From Sitta carolinensis (lineage: Eukaryota > Chordata > Aves > Passeriformes > Sittidae), in the NCBI GenBank assembly GCA_032173965.1, contig CM063288.1:15976501-16040500 (forward strand): a stretch of DNA of 64,000 bases, read 5' to 3'. Every line of letters begins with the position of its first letter. Position 1 is the first letter of the stretch. The position numbers were made by a program, and so were the translations under genes. Below the pieces are notes generated by a model. The model was not told the origin of the DNA, did no database searches, and was given only the letters and a program-made list of their open reading frames with translations. This document shows positions 24,732 through 35,838 of the stretch, piece by piece.

Positions 24732-27700
24732 TCAGGTGCTGTTCCCCTGCTCCTGCTCAAAAAGGACCATGGCCAGCTGGGAGCGAGAGCCTACGCCCTC
24801 CAGGCTGCTCTGCACACAGCGGTGGTAGATGTCCTCGCTGAGCCGGGGGTTGCAGGCCTGGTGCCGGTAGCGCTGCAGCAGGGCAGGCTCCACAGCCCGG
24901 AAGACGTGGAGGTTGGAGTACTTGATGAACATGTCATAGATGTCCAGGGTCTCCAGGATGTCCTCATTCTCCTGCACGTCCCCTGCCATGCGGGTGCGTG
25001 CTGCCATGTAGTCGGCGTTGTAGAAGCAGGCTTCGTGGAACACATCACGGTCAAAGCGCCCCATGTCCCTCAGCAGATCCAGTGTGGTGGGTGGCACCTG
25101 GTTGTGGTAAGCAATGGCTGGGTTGTAGCCCTGGAAGTGGATGGGGAAGAAAACCTGCCAGTTGTTTATGGTGTTCATCCGGCAGCGGTTAAGGAAGTCA
25201 GTGGTGACCTCTGTCCCCACACCAGCCACAAAGAAAAGTGTGTCCACAGGATGCTTCTTGGAGATAATGTCCATGACCTTGATTTGGGAGGGAGCATCTG
25301 TCTTAACACTGATCCAGGGAATCTTTATCTCTGCATACTTGCGCTCATACTCGGTGATCTGAGACTTCACTGAGGCGAAGATGTCATTCTGGGTGACCTG
25401 CTGGGCCTCAAAGGGGTCATAAATGAAGAGGAAGGTGAGCACTGCATTCTCACTGCTCTCAAAAGCGCGCTGCTGCATAAGCTTCCAGAAAGCGGGCAGC
25501 ATAGTCCCGGTCATGGGCCGTCAGTGGCAGGATGACATTGATGCGACTGGCCTCTGTCACATAGGGCATGGGGATGATCTCCACCTCACTGAGGGGCCGC
25601 ACCAGGTGCACTCGCTTAGTGACTGAGCGGCTGTGCCCCTTCTGGGTGACCACCTCCACCTGAAGGTCCAGCGTGTACTCCATGCCACGTGTGGGGTCGA
25701 AGCGCCGGTACCCGTTCACCAGCTGCTGCTTGCGGACATGGAGCACTGGCTGGTACTTGCGGTTCAGCTCCTCCATGGCTGTGGCCACCACATCAGCCAC
25801 GTCTGCCAGATCTGCACCATGCAGCTCACACTTGGGGGAGCCATCCACACAGGCATAGACCTGCTCCTCTGTGAAGTAGTCCCAGCGCAGCACCTCAAAA
25901 CGAGTTTTGGGCTGGAATGGGGGCGGGATGCCAATGGGCCATGTGGCCACGTGATCCCCATCTGCAGATAGGCTGCTGGCATTCTGGATCTCCATCTGCA
26001 AGACAAGAGATGGAGGAGTGAGAGCCAAGGCAGGCACAAGCAGGTCTTCCAGCTCTGGCAGCACTCAAGCTGATTTCTGATATTCAGAGATTAGCCAGAG
26101 CTGGCTCAAAAACCACTGCCAGAACAACTCTGCCCTCAACCAGACTCCTACCCAGCACCTCAGGTTTTCTCCCCCACCCTATCCGGCCTTTGTGACAGAC
26201 CTCTGCACCCTTCTGGCTTCATCATCCTGAACCATCACTGCATCTCCAGGACCCATCTAGGTCCAAAGCTGCTTTCCAGACAACACAACTGCCTCTGTAG
26301 CCACATGGGCTCAGCTGATCCTGTCCAACAGCAGGATCAAGTGAGAAACCCACAGAGAAACCAGAAAGCCCACAGGGATGAAAAACAGAACCAAGACCCT
26401 ACCAGCCAAGCCAGGTCTCACCTGGAGCTGCTGGATCTCCTGATAGGTTCTCTCAAGCTCCACCTGTGCAAAGTACTTGTGCAGCCGGTACATCTGGAGG
26501 GGATCCAGCACAGGGTGGACAGTGAAGGCGTTCTGGAAACGGAGGTCGGTCTCCCGTTCAGGGTCTGTGTTCTTCCCCAGCTCAAAATAGTGGTAATGCA
26601 GACCCTGTGCCAGCCAGGAGAGATAGGTCACAGCCAACCCCAACCTGTACACCCACACCACCAGATGCCAGCAAAGCAACCTCAAAGGATGTCTGGGTGC
26701 AACAGCTAGTCCTCCCAGGGTTGAGAGAGCCCACAGGGAGGAGGGAAAACACTGGGTCAGGATCCGGCCATCTCTGCTGCAGGACCTACCTCATGTTCCT
26801 CAGCACAGTTGACACCTGTGTAGTCAATGATGCAGCGGCCCAGCCACTCATCAGGCCGGGCACTGAGGATGTCATTGCGACAGCTCTCCAGGTGCTGCTG
26901 CAGGAGCAGGAGGAGGCTGCGGGACAGCAGGTAGCCAAACCCTCCATAGCAATAACGTCCTTCAGTGTCCCCACCGATGAACTCCTCAGGACGACCCAGA
27001 TAGAGGTGGGTGTCAATGCTGAGGTGGGCAACCAGGCGGCTGATGCGGTGCGCCTCTGTGTAGGTATCATCCTGCACCAGGAAGAACCAGTCGAAATCGT
27101 TCACGTAGTGGTCCAGAAGGTACCTGATGGTCTGGTACATGTTCCAGATGGGCCGCTCATCACTGTGCGTCACCACCGTCATGCCATGGGGCACCTTGCG
27201 GCCCCGTGTGCCAGTGAAGTACACCAGGCGCTCCAGGCGGTGGGCCAGTGTGCGGTTGACAGCCACCCCCAGAGTGTTCAGCGTGCTCTTGGAGGTCAGC
27301 ACACCCACGAAGAGCCGCTGCCGCATCCCCAGCTCTGTGCTAATGTACCGGGTCCTGCAAGAAGAAGACAGTGCATGGCCCCCAGGGCACTGCAACCCAC
27401 CCCAGCCTGTGCCCTCTCTGTTGTAACCAATGGCACCGAGCCCAGTTCCCCTGCAGGAACAGCTCCCAGGCTTCAGCCACACATGAGACATCACCCCAGC
27501 ATCACCAGCTGTCACGACACAAGTGTCAGAGGCACTGCAGAGCACTCTGCTGAGGTCCCCTGTCAACTTGAAACCAAAGGGGACCCTACCTTCCCATAAG
27601 CTGGCCAGTCCATCTCAAAACAGATGCTCTCAAAAGGCTGAGCACAGCTAAAAGCAGGAAACAGGGCTGCACAACCCAGGTCTAGCAGGGACATGACCCA

Positions 27701-28833
27701 CCATAGACCCCAACCATGAGGCTAGCCCCAGACAGGTCTGAACTGGGAATCTCATTCCTGCCACCCGTGCCAGTCATACTACTCTAAAGCAGGCAGGCGG
27801 GAGACCTCGTGCTGCCCTCCCTGGGGAAGCCAGGCCCCACACAGGTTGCTGAAGCCAGCAAAGGGGCAAGTTGTGTCCCCCTCCCCACCACGGCCCCCAG
27901 CTGTCACACTCACAATGACTTTCAGGTTTAATTCTCCCAGTCTGGCGCAGTAGCAGGAAGCGACCCCCCCCATCACATCCCCCAACTGCCGCCTGGTACA
28001 CAGTGGCCCCATTCAGCCCCCTTCGTCCGCCCACCACCTCGCCAGGACAAGGAGGCCCTTTCACTGCCTGTTCCCTGTCATCCAGGGGACGCTGGGATGG
28101 GCTACAGCCGACTCCGGAGCAGGCTGGCGTTTGCAGCACTGGGTGGGGACGTGCCACCACGGGAGGGGTCCCTGCTCAGACAGGAGGGGACACTCGCAGG
28201 GTGCCCGGCAGCATGTGCTGCAACAGGCAACCTTTGTAGAGCGAGTACCAGCACGGGCAGGAGGCTCTTCGCTGCGGGCTGGGGGTAAGGTGAAGTCGGG
28301 CACAGGGGAGGAAAATTAGCAGCTGCGAAAGGTACTCTAGTTTGAAAAACCCGTCTGCAGCCCTAGGTGGCTGAAAGGAGGGCAAAGCATACTGCTGAGC
28401 CTTCTAAAGCCCCCCTTTAAAGTCCTCCAGCCCCTGCAAGGCAGGTACCTGAAGCTCGCCCGCAGCTACCCCCAGACAAACCCCGGTGAGCGGCGGCCCG
28501 AGTCCCCCAGCCCGGCCCGGCCCCCCCGCACCTGACAGCCTTCTTGGCGGCCCTGCCGGGACTGGGTGGGCGGTAGGGCACGACGCGGGGCTCCCAGTTG
28601 TCAGTGCCCAGCGCAGCGGGCACGGCGTTGGGCCTGCGCGCCGCGTTGCCGTTGGCGGGGCCGGGGGGCGGCGCGGGGCCGCCGTCGAGGTGCGGGCGGG
28701 TGGCGGGGCGCGGCGGCCCGCAGGGCTCCTCCACCCAAGTGACGCTGAGCAGGCTAAGGGTGAAGCCCAGCGAGACGCCGATGGCGACGGGCCCGGCGGG
28801 CCGCAGCACCGACAACACCAGCGACAGCCGCAT
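24732..28833 (-). CDS. CHPF: Chondroitin polymerizing factor (CHPF), 4 exons
   Basis: Coding exons in transcript order: 28833-28532, 27354-26790, 26604-26422, 25995-24732; about 770 residues, close to mammalian CHPF. The start MRLSLVLSVLRPAGPVAIG begins a type II signal anchor, matching the family; a longer upstream frame is ignored. The first half is the GT31-like domain (RTRYISTELG, DFDWFFLVQDDTYTEAH, SARPDEWLGRCI), the second the GT7-like domain (RFEVLRWDYFTE, VNGYRRFDPTRGMEYTLDLQ, LNRCRMNTINNWQVFFP), ending LFEQEQGNST. CHPF works in the Golgi with chondroitin synthases to extend chondroitin chains. Oddity: exon 4 is 1,264 nt and its frame breaks at about 25464-25473, where conserved FLEAYAAA passes into AFESSENAV in another frame; one extra base (or two missing) explains it. 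Confidence 0.97.
25464..25473 (-). other. CHPF: Frame break in CHPF exon 4
   Basis: On the gene strand the run GCAGCAGCGCGCTTTTGAG carries the switch between two frames that are both strongly conserved on their own side. Removing one base gives an exon length that fits the phases of all four exons and a gap-free match to the family. A dinucleotide-repeat miscall is the simplest cause. Confidence 0.85.
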
Positions 28834-29180
28834 GGCCGGAACGGGACGGGACCACGACCGGGGCCGGCTGCCGCTGGCGGCGCCGCCGTCCGACGTGTCA
28901 CCCGCGGGCCCCGCCCTGCCGCGCGTCACCCGCCCCGGCCAATGGCCCGCGCTGCGACCGGCGCGTCACGGGGCGGGGTGGCCAATCGGGGTGGGGCAGG
29001 CTTGGGGGCGGGGTCAGGTTGCCGGGAGACCGCGGGGCCGCGGCCGGCGGGGGGCGGTGCGGCGCGGCGGGGCTGCCCAGCTCCCGCACCCCGAACCCCG
29101 CGCCGGCCGGGTCGCCGTGAGCGGCCCCGGCAATGCGGGGCGGCAGGACGGCCCCTCAGGTCCCGGCTGCCGGCTCACAG
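28480..29180 (-). promoter_or_regulatory. CHPF: CHPF CpG-island promoter with two CCAAT boxes
   Basis: A dense CpG island spans CHPF exon 1 and about 350 bp upstream. CCAAT boxes lie at 28939-28943 and 28982-28986 with GC-box-like GGGCGGGG sequence around them, a usual layout for a broadly expressed TATA-less gene. The transcription start was not located; it probably lies between the ATG at 28833 and the CCAAT boxes. Confidence 0.75.
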
Positions 29181-31319
29181 GGCGCAAAGCGATTCCGCCG
29201 GGGACCGTCACCTGAGAAGGCTTTATTTCCCCGGCCTTTTGTGCCCGGGACACGGGGCTCTCCGCGTGGCCCTGTGTCCCCTCCCCGGGACAGTCCAAAC
29301 CACGGCGCTGGTGAATTAATGGTGAGCTTGAACCGCTACGTTCCCCAAACCGCTGCCCGAGGGTGGTCCCCTCGGTGTGTGTGGTGGCTGGGTCGCCGGG
29401 GGGAAGAGTGGGGGTTGACTGAGGTCAGAGCAGCACAGTGGCTGCGGGCTGCAGGAGGCAGCTGGGCACGCCGGGTGCCTGGGGAGCAGGCATACCAGGA
29501 GAGCAAACGGCGGCTGGAAGACCTTTGGATGCACAGAAATAAACCAAGCCGGGGCAGGAGGAGGGCAGACAGACATCAGGAGATCCCCTGCAGCAGGCAC
29601 CTTTATCATGTGTTTCAAACGGGAGCAAAGGGAGCTCCTCCAGCTGGGGGCAGGTCACCATCCCACTGAGCTGTCTTGTGGCATTGATCCACCACCGCAC
29701 GGGCCGCCAGAAAGAGCCCCTGGGGCAGACAAAGCTGAAGGAATAGTATCAGGGCAGAGTTTGCTGCACAAACGGAGCTTCTTCCAAGGCAAGCAGCCCT
29801 ACATGTCCTCTCAGTTCTAGGCATTGCTGAATAAGGACAAGAAGGAGGACCTGGCCTTTCCGCCCATTCCCAGCCCATGGCTTCACTTCCACAGCCTTGC
29901 AGTCTTTGGGACTCTCAAGTGCCTCAGGATTTACTCTGGGCGGGGAGTCCATTCCACCCTCCCTATGAAACACAGCCCACTTGCCCTGGAGAGTACCAAC
30001 AGCCACGGAGTACTGCAGGGCACTGAGGGCATGTGAGGCCCACTCAGCTCCAGGATCTCTTTCATTTTCTAAAACAAAGCAGCCTGTTTTCATCAGAAAG
30101 CTGTTGGCAGCATCCCACCCCCCTGAGATACTAGACCATCATCCAAGCCCGGCTGCTTTTCATAGGCCTTTTTACTCTTGAATAGACCAAGACAAGCAAT
30201 AGGCAAAAGCGGTCACGTGGATGGCAGTTTAATGAAGAACATATAAAAACTAGAATCAGAGAGAAAGGGATGGGATGAGGAGATACCAGAAGGAAAAAAA
30301 AGGTGCAGAGGTAAGAAAGGAACAGAGATCTTCCATGCACTGAGGTCATGATAAAAAAGTATCATGTTTTCTGTACATAGTGAAATGCATTAGAAATAGA
30401 TGTATTTGATTTCCTTTATGGGTTGGAATATTTAAATTTAGCCACCTTATACAAACCCAGATCATTTGAGTGAGGGATGAGAGATTTCATTCTGAAATGA
30501 CCCTGTTGATCTGAACTTATATTCAGATAGATGTGCAGATCAGAGAAAGTAATGACGTTTCCGTGCTCTGAGCCCAGGAAACATGCATGGGAAGCTAAGG
30601 GCAGAGCACACACCTCCCAAGGGCTTGCCTGGCAGTGGCTCAGCCCAGGGCCCCCATGCCTGGCAGCCTTGGAGGATTCTGTAGGGAAGCAGCAGGAAGG
30701 CAGCAGTGCCGTTCCTCCAGCAGCCCCTTCTCAGCCCCCCGCCAGCTGCAGCTCCTGTCTTTGTCTCCCCAGTATTGGCATGGGGCTGGGAAGGGGCTGC
30801 CAGGGGGAACAGCAGCTGCTGCCAAGAGTGTTCTGTGTGCCAGGATTTCCAAGGGGGTCCCTAGGCGCTACAGCCAGGAGGTGCCAGCTCCAGAGAGCTC
30901 TGCCTCTGCAGAGCACTGTGTCCTCCCACCTGCTTGCCATGGCTGTATCTCACATCTGCTCATGGGGGACGGGTGGGCAGCTGCTCTAGATGCCTCTGAC
31001 ATGTGCATTTGCCCCCTCTTGAATGCAGGCACTCCAGTCCCCATGGTCCTGGCACAGCCCCTTGCACACTGCACTGTCAGGTCCCACCTGACACAAGGTT
31101 ATCCTGCAGCTCCCACATCCACACCCCTGCACCCTGTACTGCTCTGTCCCTGCACACTGTGCCAAGGGGCTTGCAGCCCTCACAGCTGCTGCATGCCGAG
31201 CACAGGGTACACGTGACCCAGCCCAGGGTGTGCTGCACCACACTGCACACACAGCCTTGGGCTGAGTCGCCAGCACACGCCATGGCACAGGACATGGCAC
31301 CCTGGAGCACACACCCATG
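29181..31319. other. Gene-free gap between divergent CHPF and TMEM198
   Basis: No exon resembling a known protein was found. The segment 30180-30560 is AT-rich. Reverse-strand poly(A)-like hexamers occur near 29222 and 30228 but have no associated reading frame, so a non-coding transcript cannot be confirmed. Confidence 0.5.
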
Positions 31320-31770
31320 CACACCTCAATGTACGCTCCAGTATGCCCCGGAATTTACACCCCACTTTACACCCCAATGTGCAGCCAAGTGCACCCCCAC
31401 TCTACATCTCACTTTACACTCCAGTGTGCACTCAAGTGCGCCTCCAATATACACCTCACCTTACACCCCAGTGCACACTCTAGTGCCCTCCACAATTTAT
31501 ACCCCACTTTAGCTCAATGTGCACCCGAGTGCACTCCCAATTTACACCCCAATGTACACTTCCAATGCGCCCCCAATGTACACCCCCAATGCGCCCCCAA
31601 TGTACACCCCCAATGCGCCCCCAATGTACATCCCAATGTACACCCCCAATGCGCCCCCAATGTACACCCCAATGTGCACCCCCAATGCACCCCCAATGCA
31701 CCCCCAATGCGCCCCCAATGTACACCCCTAATGAGCCCCCAATGTACACCCCTAATGAGCCCCCAATTTA
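31320..31770. repeat. 12/24-bp minisatellite (CCCCCAATGYRC type)
   Basis: From about 31548 a 12-bp unit alternates between CCCCCAATGCGC and a version with GTACAC, giving a 24-bp higher-order period; upstream to about 31320 the same unit is present in degenerate form. The period is a multiple of three, so it opens long artificial frames on both strands (Pro-Gln-Cys-Thr and Trp-Gly-Val-His repeats). It ends only about 15 bp before the GC boxes of the TMEM198 promoter. Confidence 0.9.
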
Positions 31771-31779
31771 CCCCACCTC

Positions 31780-32540
31780 AGCCCCGCCCCCTGCAGAGGC
31801 CCCGCCCCTCCCGGAGGCCCCGCCCCCGGCGCGCGGTGACGGCGCGGTGACGTCAGCGGAGCTGTCCGCTCAGCACCGCGCGGCGGCCGCGCCGCCACCA
31901 TGCGCGGGGTCCGCGGCCGGGAGCGCCGGGAGCGCCGGGAGCGCCGGGCGCCGCGGGGCCGCCGCCGCTGCCGCGCCGGGAGCGCAGGTGGGAGCGGGCG
32001 GAGCGGCAGAGGGGGGGCGGCACGAGGGGATCCGGCAGGCGGGTGACGCGCCGGACCCCTCGGGGGAAGGGCTGGGGCTCCTGGCTCCCGATCCTTCCGT
32101 CGTCCGGCGGCGCGAGCGCGGGGCCTAGGATGGGCGCGTGGAGGGCCCGGCGGAGCGCCCCCGGGACCCCCGCCCCGAACAAAGAGAGGGGCGGAGCGGA
32201 CCCGCGCCCCGGCGGCCTTTGCGGCCGTCGCTCGGCAACGCCGCGCCCGCCCCGGCGGCCCGGGGCCCGGCAGCCCGGCGGGGCCCGGCTGGGGGGCGGC
32301 GATGGGGTCGCTGCGGCTGGGCTCTGTCCCGGGCGCTGCCCCCGGCCCCCGCCGCACTGTGGCCTGCGGGGAGGGGAGGGGGTTTGGGGGGCCCGGGGCG
32401 GGCGGCAGCAGGTGGGTAAGTCCCGGCGCCAATGAGCAGGCGCTGGGCTCCCCTAGCAACAGTGTCCGCGCCAATGGGCGCCGCGAGCCGCCCGCACCGC
32501 TGCCCGCAGCCCTGCCCGGCGCCCCGGCATCCCGTGTCTT
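31780..32540 (+). promoter_or_regulatory. TMEM198: TMEM198 CpG-island promoter with CRE and GC boxes
   Basis: The island starts with three GC boxes (CCCCGCCCC type) at about 31783-31829 followed by a full palindromic cAMP-response element TGACGTCA at 31848-31855. Downstream is a splice donor at 31988, so transcription probably begins between the CRE and about 31890. TMEM198 is the first gene on this strand, 2 kb downstream. Confidence 0.7.
31856..31987 (+). other. TMEM198: Predicted TMEM198 5' UTR exon with upstream ORF
   Basis: The exon is inferred from a donor (GCAG|GTGGGA) after 31987 and an acceptor before 33880. It carries an ATG at 31900 in the optimal context GCCGCCACCATGC. Reading on across the splice gives a 49-codon arginine-rich frame that stops at 33939-33941, overlapping the ATG at 33941. 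The 5' border is a guess. Confidence 0.5.
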
Positions 32541-33879
32541 CCCATGCCATCCCACGCCATCCCCACACCGGCCGCCCAGCCGTGGCATGCCGCATCCCCG
32601 GTCCTCTGGGCCGGCAGAGCCCTGCTGTCACTCCACACACCATCGCCCATCCCCACCAGGGTCGGAGCGTCGCTCCTGGGCTCTGCGGGTAAAGTCCAAT
32701 CCTTCTTAGCATCCCCCGGGGGGCTCGAGCAAAGGCCCGGCGCTTGGCTGCCCGCTCCCTACCCGCCTGCTTTCTTGGGATTATGCTCTGTGCTCGGCTT
32801 CCCCACGGGCATTTGCCCCGGCTGGTGTTGCCTTCCCCAGCCAAAGGGAGGAAGGAGGTTGTCGGCAAGGGATGAGATGCCAGTGGAGCCCGTCTGGGCA
32901 ACAGCAAGATGCTGGGCAACAGGAAACCATGACTGCAGCCTTTGCCCTCTTCCCAGCTCCTTCCCAGAGTGCTGTTTTTGTGAGCTGTCCTGAACTGGCC
33001 GCATAAACTTGGCACTTGGATGGAGCGATGCTGGCCTGGGGACAATTTGTGACAATAAACCCATTCTAAACCGACTGAGCCTGTAAAGGGAGTAGGGGAG
33101 TGAAGGGGTGATGGAACTGGCTCCAGGTAGGAGGAGGCATACGGATGCTGTAATTAGGTTTAAACTGAAGCTGGATCAGTCTTTGCAGGGGATTATGACC
33201 CCTCCGTCTGTGTAGGCACTGCAGGGGGCCCGGTAACTGTTTGCTCAGCATCCTGGCCCAGCCGTGGCATAACGGGTGAGCCCTTGGGTAAGGGGCAGTG
33301 CCAGCTACCGCTGGTACCCTTCCAGCCCTATGGGTTGGCATGGGAAGGCTAGATCTAGTGTGAAGGCCCAATTTGTTTTTACAAGGACAGTGGGAGCTGG
33401 AGCAGAGATGAAAAATAGCCAGAAATATGATTAGAGGATTGGAGAAAATGCCTTGGAGTACAAGCTTAAAGAGCTCAATCTGTTTAGCCTATAAAAATAG
33501 AAGACTGAGGGGTGACTTAATTACTGAGCATAATTACTTCACAGGCAGAAAATACCAAGTTGTGGAAGTCTCCTGTTAATCGAACAGGGAAAGGGTGCTG
33601 GAGAGGCATGGGCAGGAAAATTGAAGCCACAGACGAATAATTAAGCGACATGAGGCTCCCAGGGGTACAGGCAGGCTCTCTGGGGACAGCACATCTCTTC
33701 AGCCACACGTTGGGTGACAGTCTGCACCCCCACTGATGAGGCTGTTCCCCCATTCCTTCCCTTCCTACCCACGTAGCAGGAGGTCAGAGCAGGATTTCTG
33801 GTGGCTGGGTGCTGAGTGGTGGGGTCACTGCCAGGCATGTGCCACCATTTCCTCCATTCTTGTCTCTCTCTCCCACCAG
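31988..33879 (+). other. TMEM198: Predicted TMEM198 5' UTR intron
   Basis: The intron runs from the donor after the CpG-island exon to the acceptor CTCTCTCTCCCACCAG ending at 33879, which has a good pyrimidine tract. It contains the rest of the CpG island and a CR1 remnant. No coding sequence was recognised in it. Confidence 0.5.
33365..33620 (+). mobile_element. CR1 LINE fragment (degraded)
   Basis: The text around 'gagctcaatctgtttagcct', 'agactgaggggtgactta' and the following AT-rich stretch matches the 3' coding end of amniote CR1 elements as I remember it. The copy is truncated at its 5' end and has no open frame. It lies in the predicted 5' UTR intron of TMEM198. Confidence 0.6.
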
Positions 33880-33967
33880 GTGGGGCGGGTGCCAGGACAC
33901 AGTTCTGCCGGCAAGCTATGAGGCAGGAGTGGAGATTTTGATGCCTCTCCCAGGAGTCCTCAGAGCC

Positions 33968-35838
33968 ATGACTGCAACTGTGCAGACGCTGCGGTTCAAG
34001 CTGCTGCCGCACGAGCCAGGCCAGGAGTGGGGGCACAGCTGCCAGCAGGAAATTGAGCGTCGCTACCAGGTGGTGCCCTCAGTGGTGTGCGCTATGTGCT
34101 GCCTTTTTGGCATCATCTACTGCTTCTTCGGTGAGCCAGGCCAGCCCAACTGCTGGTGGGGCAAGTGGGGAGGAGAGCAGAGGGGAGCTGGGGTGTGCTG
34201 GCCATCCACTCCCTGACTATGGTGGTCTCTCCACAGGCTACCGCTGCTTCAAGGCTGTCATGTTCCTGACGGGGCTGATGTTCGGCTCTATCATCATCTT
34301 CATGTTGTGCTACAAAGAGCGGGTGCTGGACACACAGCTGAGCGTGGAGGCCTCAGTGGGCATTGGGCTGGGAATTGGAGTCTTGTGTGGGCTGGTCACC
34401 ATGCTGGTGCGCAGTGTTGGCCTTTTCATGGTGGGGCTGCTCCTGGGGCTGCTGCTGGCGGTGGCCACGCTGGTGGTGATGGAGCAGTTCTACCACCCAC
34501 CAACAGTGTGGATTCCCATTGCACTTCTCTTGGGTGTGGGGATGCTCTTTGCCGTCCTCACCCTGCAGTGGCAGCGCTTCTTCACCACCCTCTCCACCGC
34601 CGTGTTCGGCAGCGCCATCATGACTGTCACTGTCGACTACTTCATTGAGCTCTTCCTCCTGGTGCAGTACATCTATGAGCGCATCAAGGTGGCCCCTGCT
34701 CGCCCCGTGTGCTGGTACAGCTGGGTCATCCTGGGCATCTGGCCACTCCTCACCACACTGGGTGTCCTGGTCCAGTGGAAAGTCACAGCCGAGGGCTACT
34801 CCCATACAGAAGTGTGTGGGGAGTGGGGCAGAGTGGGGCACATGGCACAGGGTGAGTGTAGGAGCTGGGAACCTGGGGACTGGGGTGGATGTTTCCACCA
34901 TCTGGTTCACAAGGACAGATATGGAGTTCTGGGCTCTGTGGTGGCACACACTCCACCCAAGGGAGGCCTGATTGCACAAAGCTGGTGCTGGTTTGGCTGT
35001 GGGGATCATTTGGATGTGCTCCCCCGTGCTCACCGGCCACTTTGCTCCACAGTGATCATCAGCCGGCAGCAGCGCCGCGTGCAACTGATGCGCATCAAGC
35101 AGCGGGAAGACCGAAAGGACAAGAAGAAGAAGCGGAGACCCCACCACCCACCACCCCACCAGCACAAAGCCCACCCCCCTGAGCCTGCTTACCGCCGCAA
35201 GCCCAACCCTGTGCGCCGCTTTGATGGGGACGTGCTCTCCCCCGTGAGTCCCACAGCCAGGGTAGAGATCTCCCCCAGTCTCCACAGCCATTCCTTCTCC
35301 ATGTGGGTGGGCTGGGGCACAGAGAGGTGCACAGGCACCAGCTTACATCTGAGCTCCTTGAGGGGTGAGGCTGGAGTGTCCCAGGGACTGAGAAACTCAA
35401 GAAGGGCTAAGCTGGGCTATTACTACCATGGAGCACTTCAGCCTCAAATGAAAACTGCTGTCCAAGAGCACTGTGGGCATAGTAGAAACAAGCAGTAGGC
35501 AAGATGCAAAATTGCTCAGGGGAGGGATAAGGGTGTGCTCCCTGCTGTGGCCGCTGTAGGGCCCGAGTGCTGGGAATTCCACTGGGCTGTTTTTGAGGGG
35601 GGCCAGGGAGGGGCTGCAGCACTATTTAGGGTGGGGTGGAGTGGTCCACGAGCAAGAGTCCCCCTCATCTTCTGTTTCTTCTCTCTCACAGAGCTACATC
35701 CAGAGTTTCCGAGAGCGGCAGACAGGACCGTCGCTGAACAGTCTCATCGCCAGCTCCCATGCCGTGGTGGACCTGGACTATGACTGCAGCTCCACCGTGC
35801 CACTCACCACGGGCTCTGGCCCTGCTGTGAGGGTATAA
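33968..35838 (+). CDS. TMEM198: Transmembrane protein 198 (TMEM198), 4 coding exons
   Basis: Coding exons: 33968-34130, 34237-34851, 35053-35243, 35692-35838; 371 residues, against about 360 in human. The start [18 protein letters not shown] aligns with the mammalian N terminus; an in-frame ATG at 33941 would add nine residues. Hydrophobic segments run from [18 protein letters not shown] through [14 protein letters not shown], giving about seven membrane passes, then a basic cytoplasmic tail ([16 protein letters not shown]) and the conserved end [12 protein letters not shown] to VRV. TMEM198 is reported to help LRP6 phosphorylation in Wnt signalling. Oddity: the usual exon 2 donor after SHTE is not a GT site here, and the nearest strong donor lies 39 nt downstream, adding 13 residues in frame. 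Confidence 0.95.

Noticed and set aside
28417..28929. Longer N-terminal start for CHPF (32 extra residues)
   Set aside because: The MRLSLVLSVLRP start matches the known signal-anchor terminus of the family; the upstream part is 5' UTR of CpG-island composition.
31317..32128. Open frames of 177-203 residues rich in Pro, Gln, Cys and Thr
   Set aside because: They are produced by the 12/24-bp minisatellite, whose period is a multiple of three.
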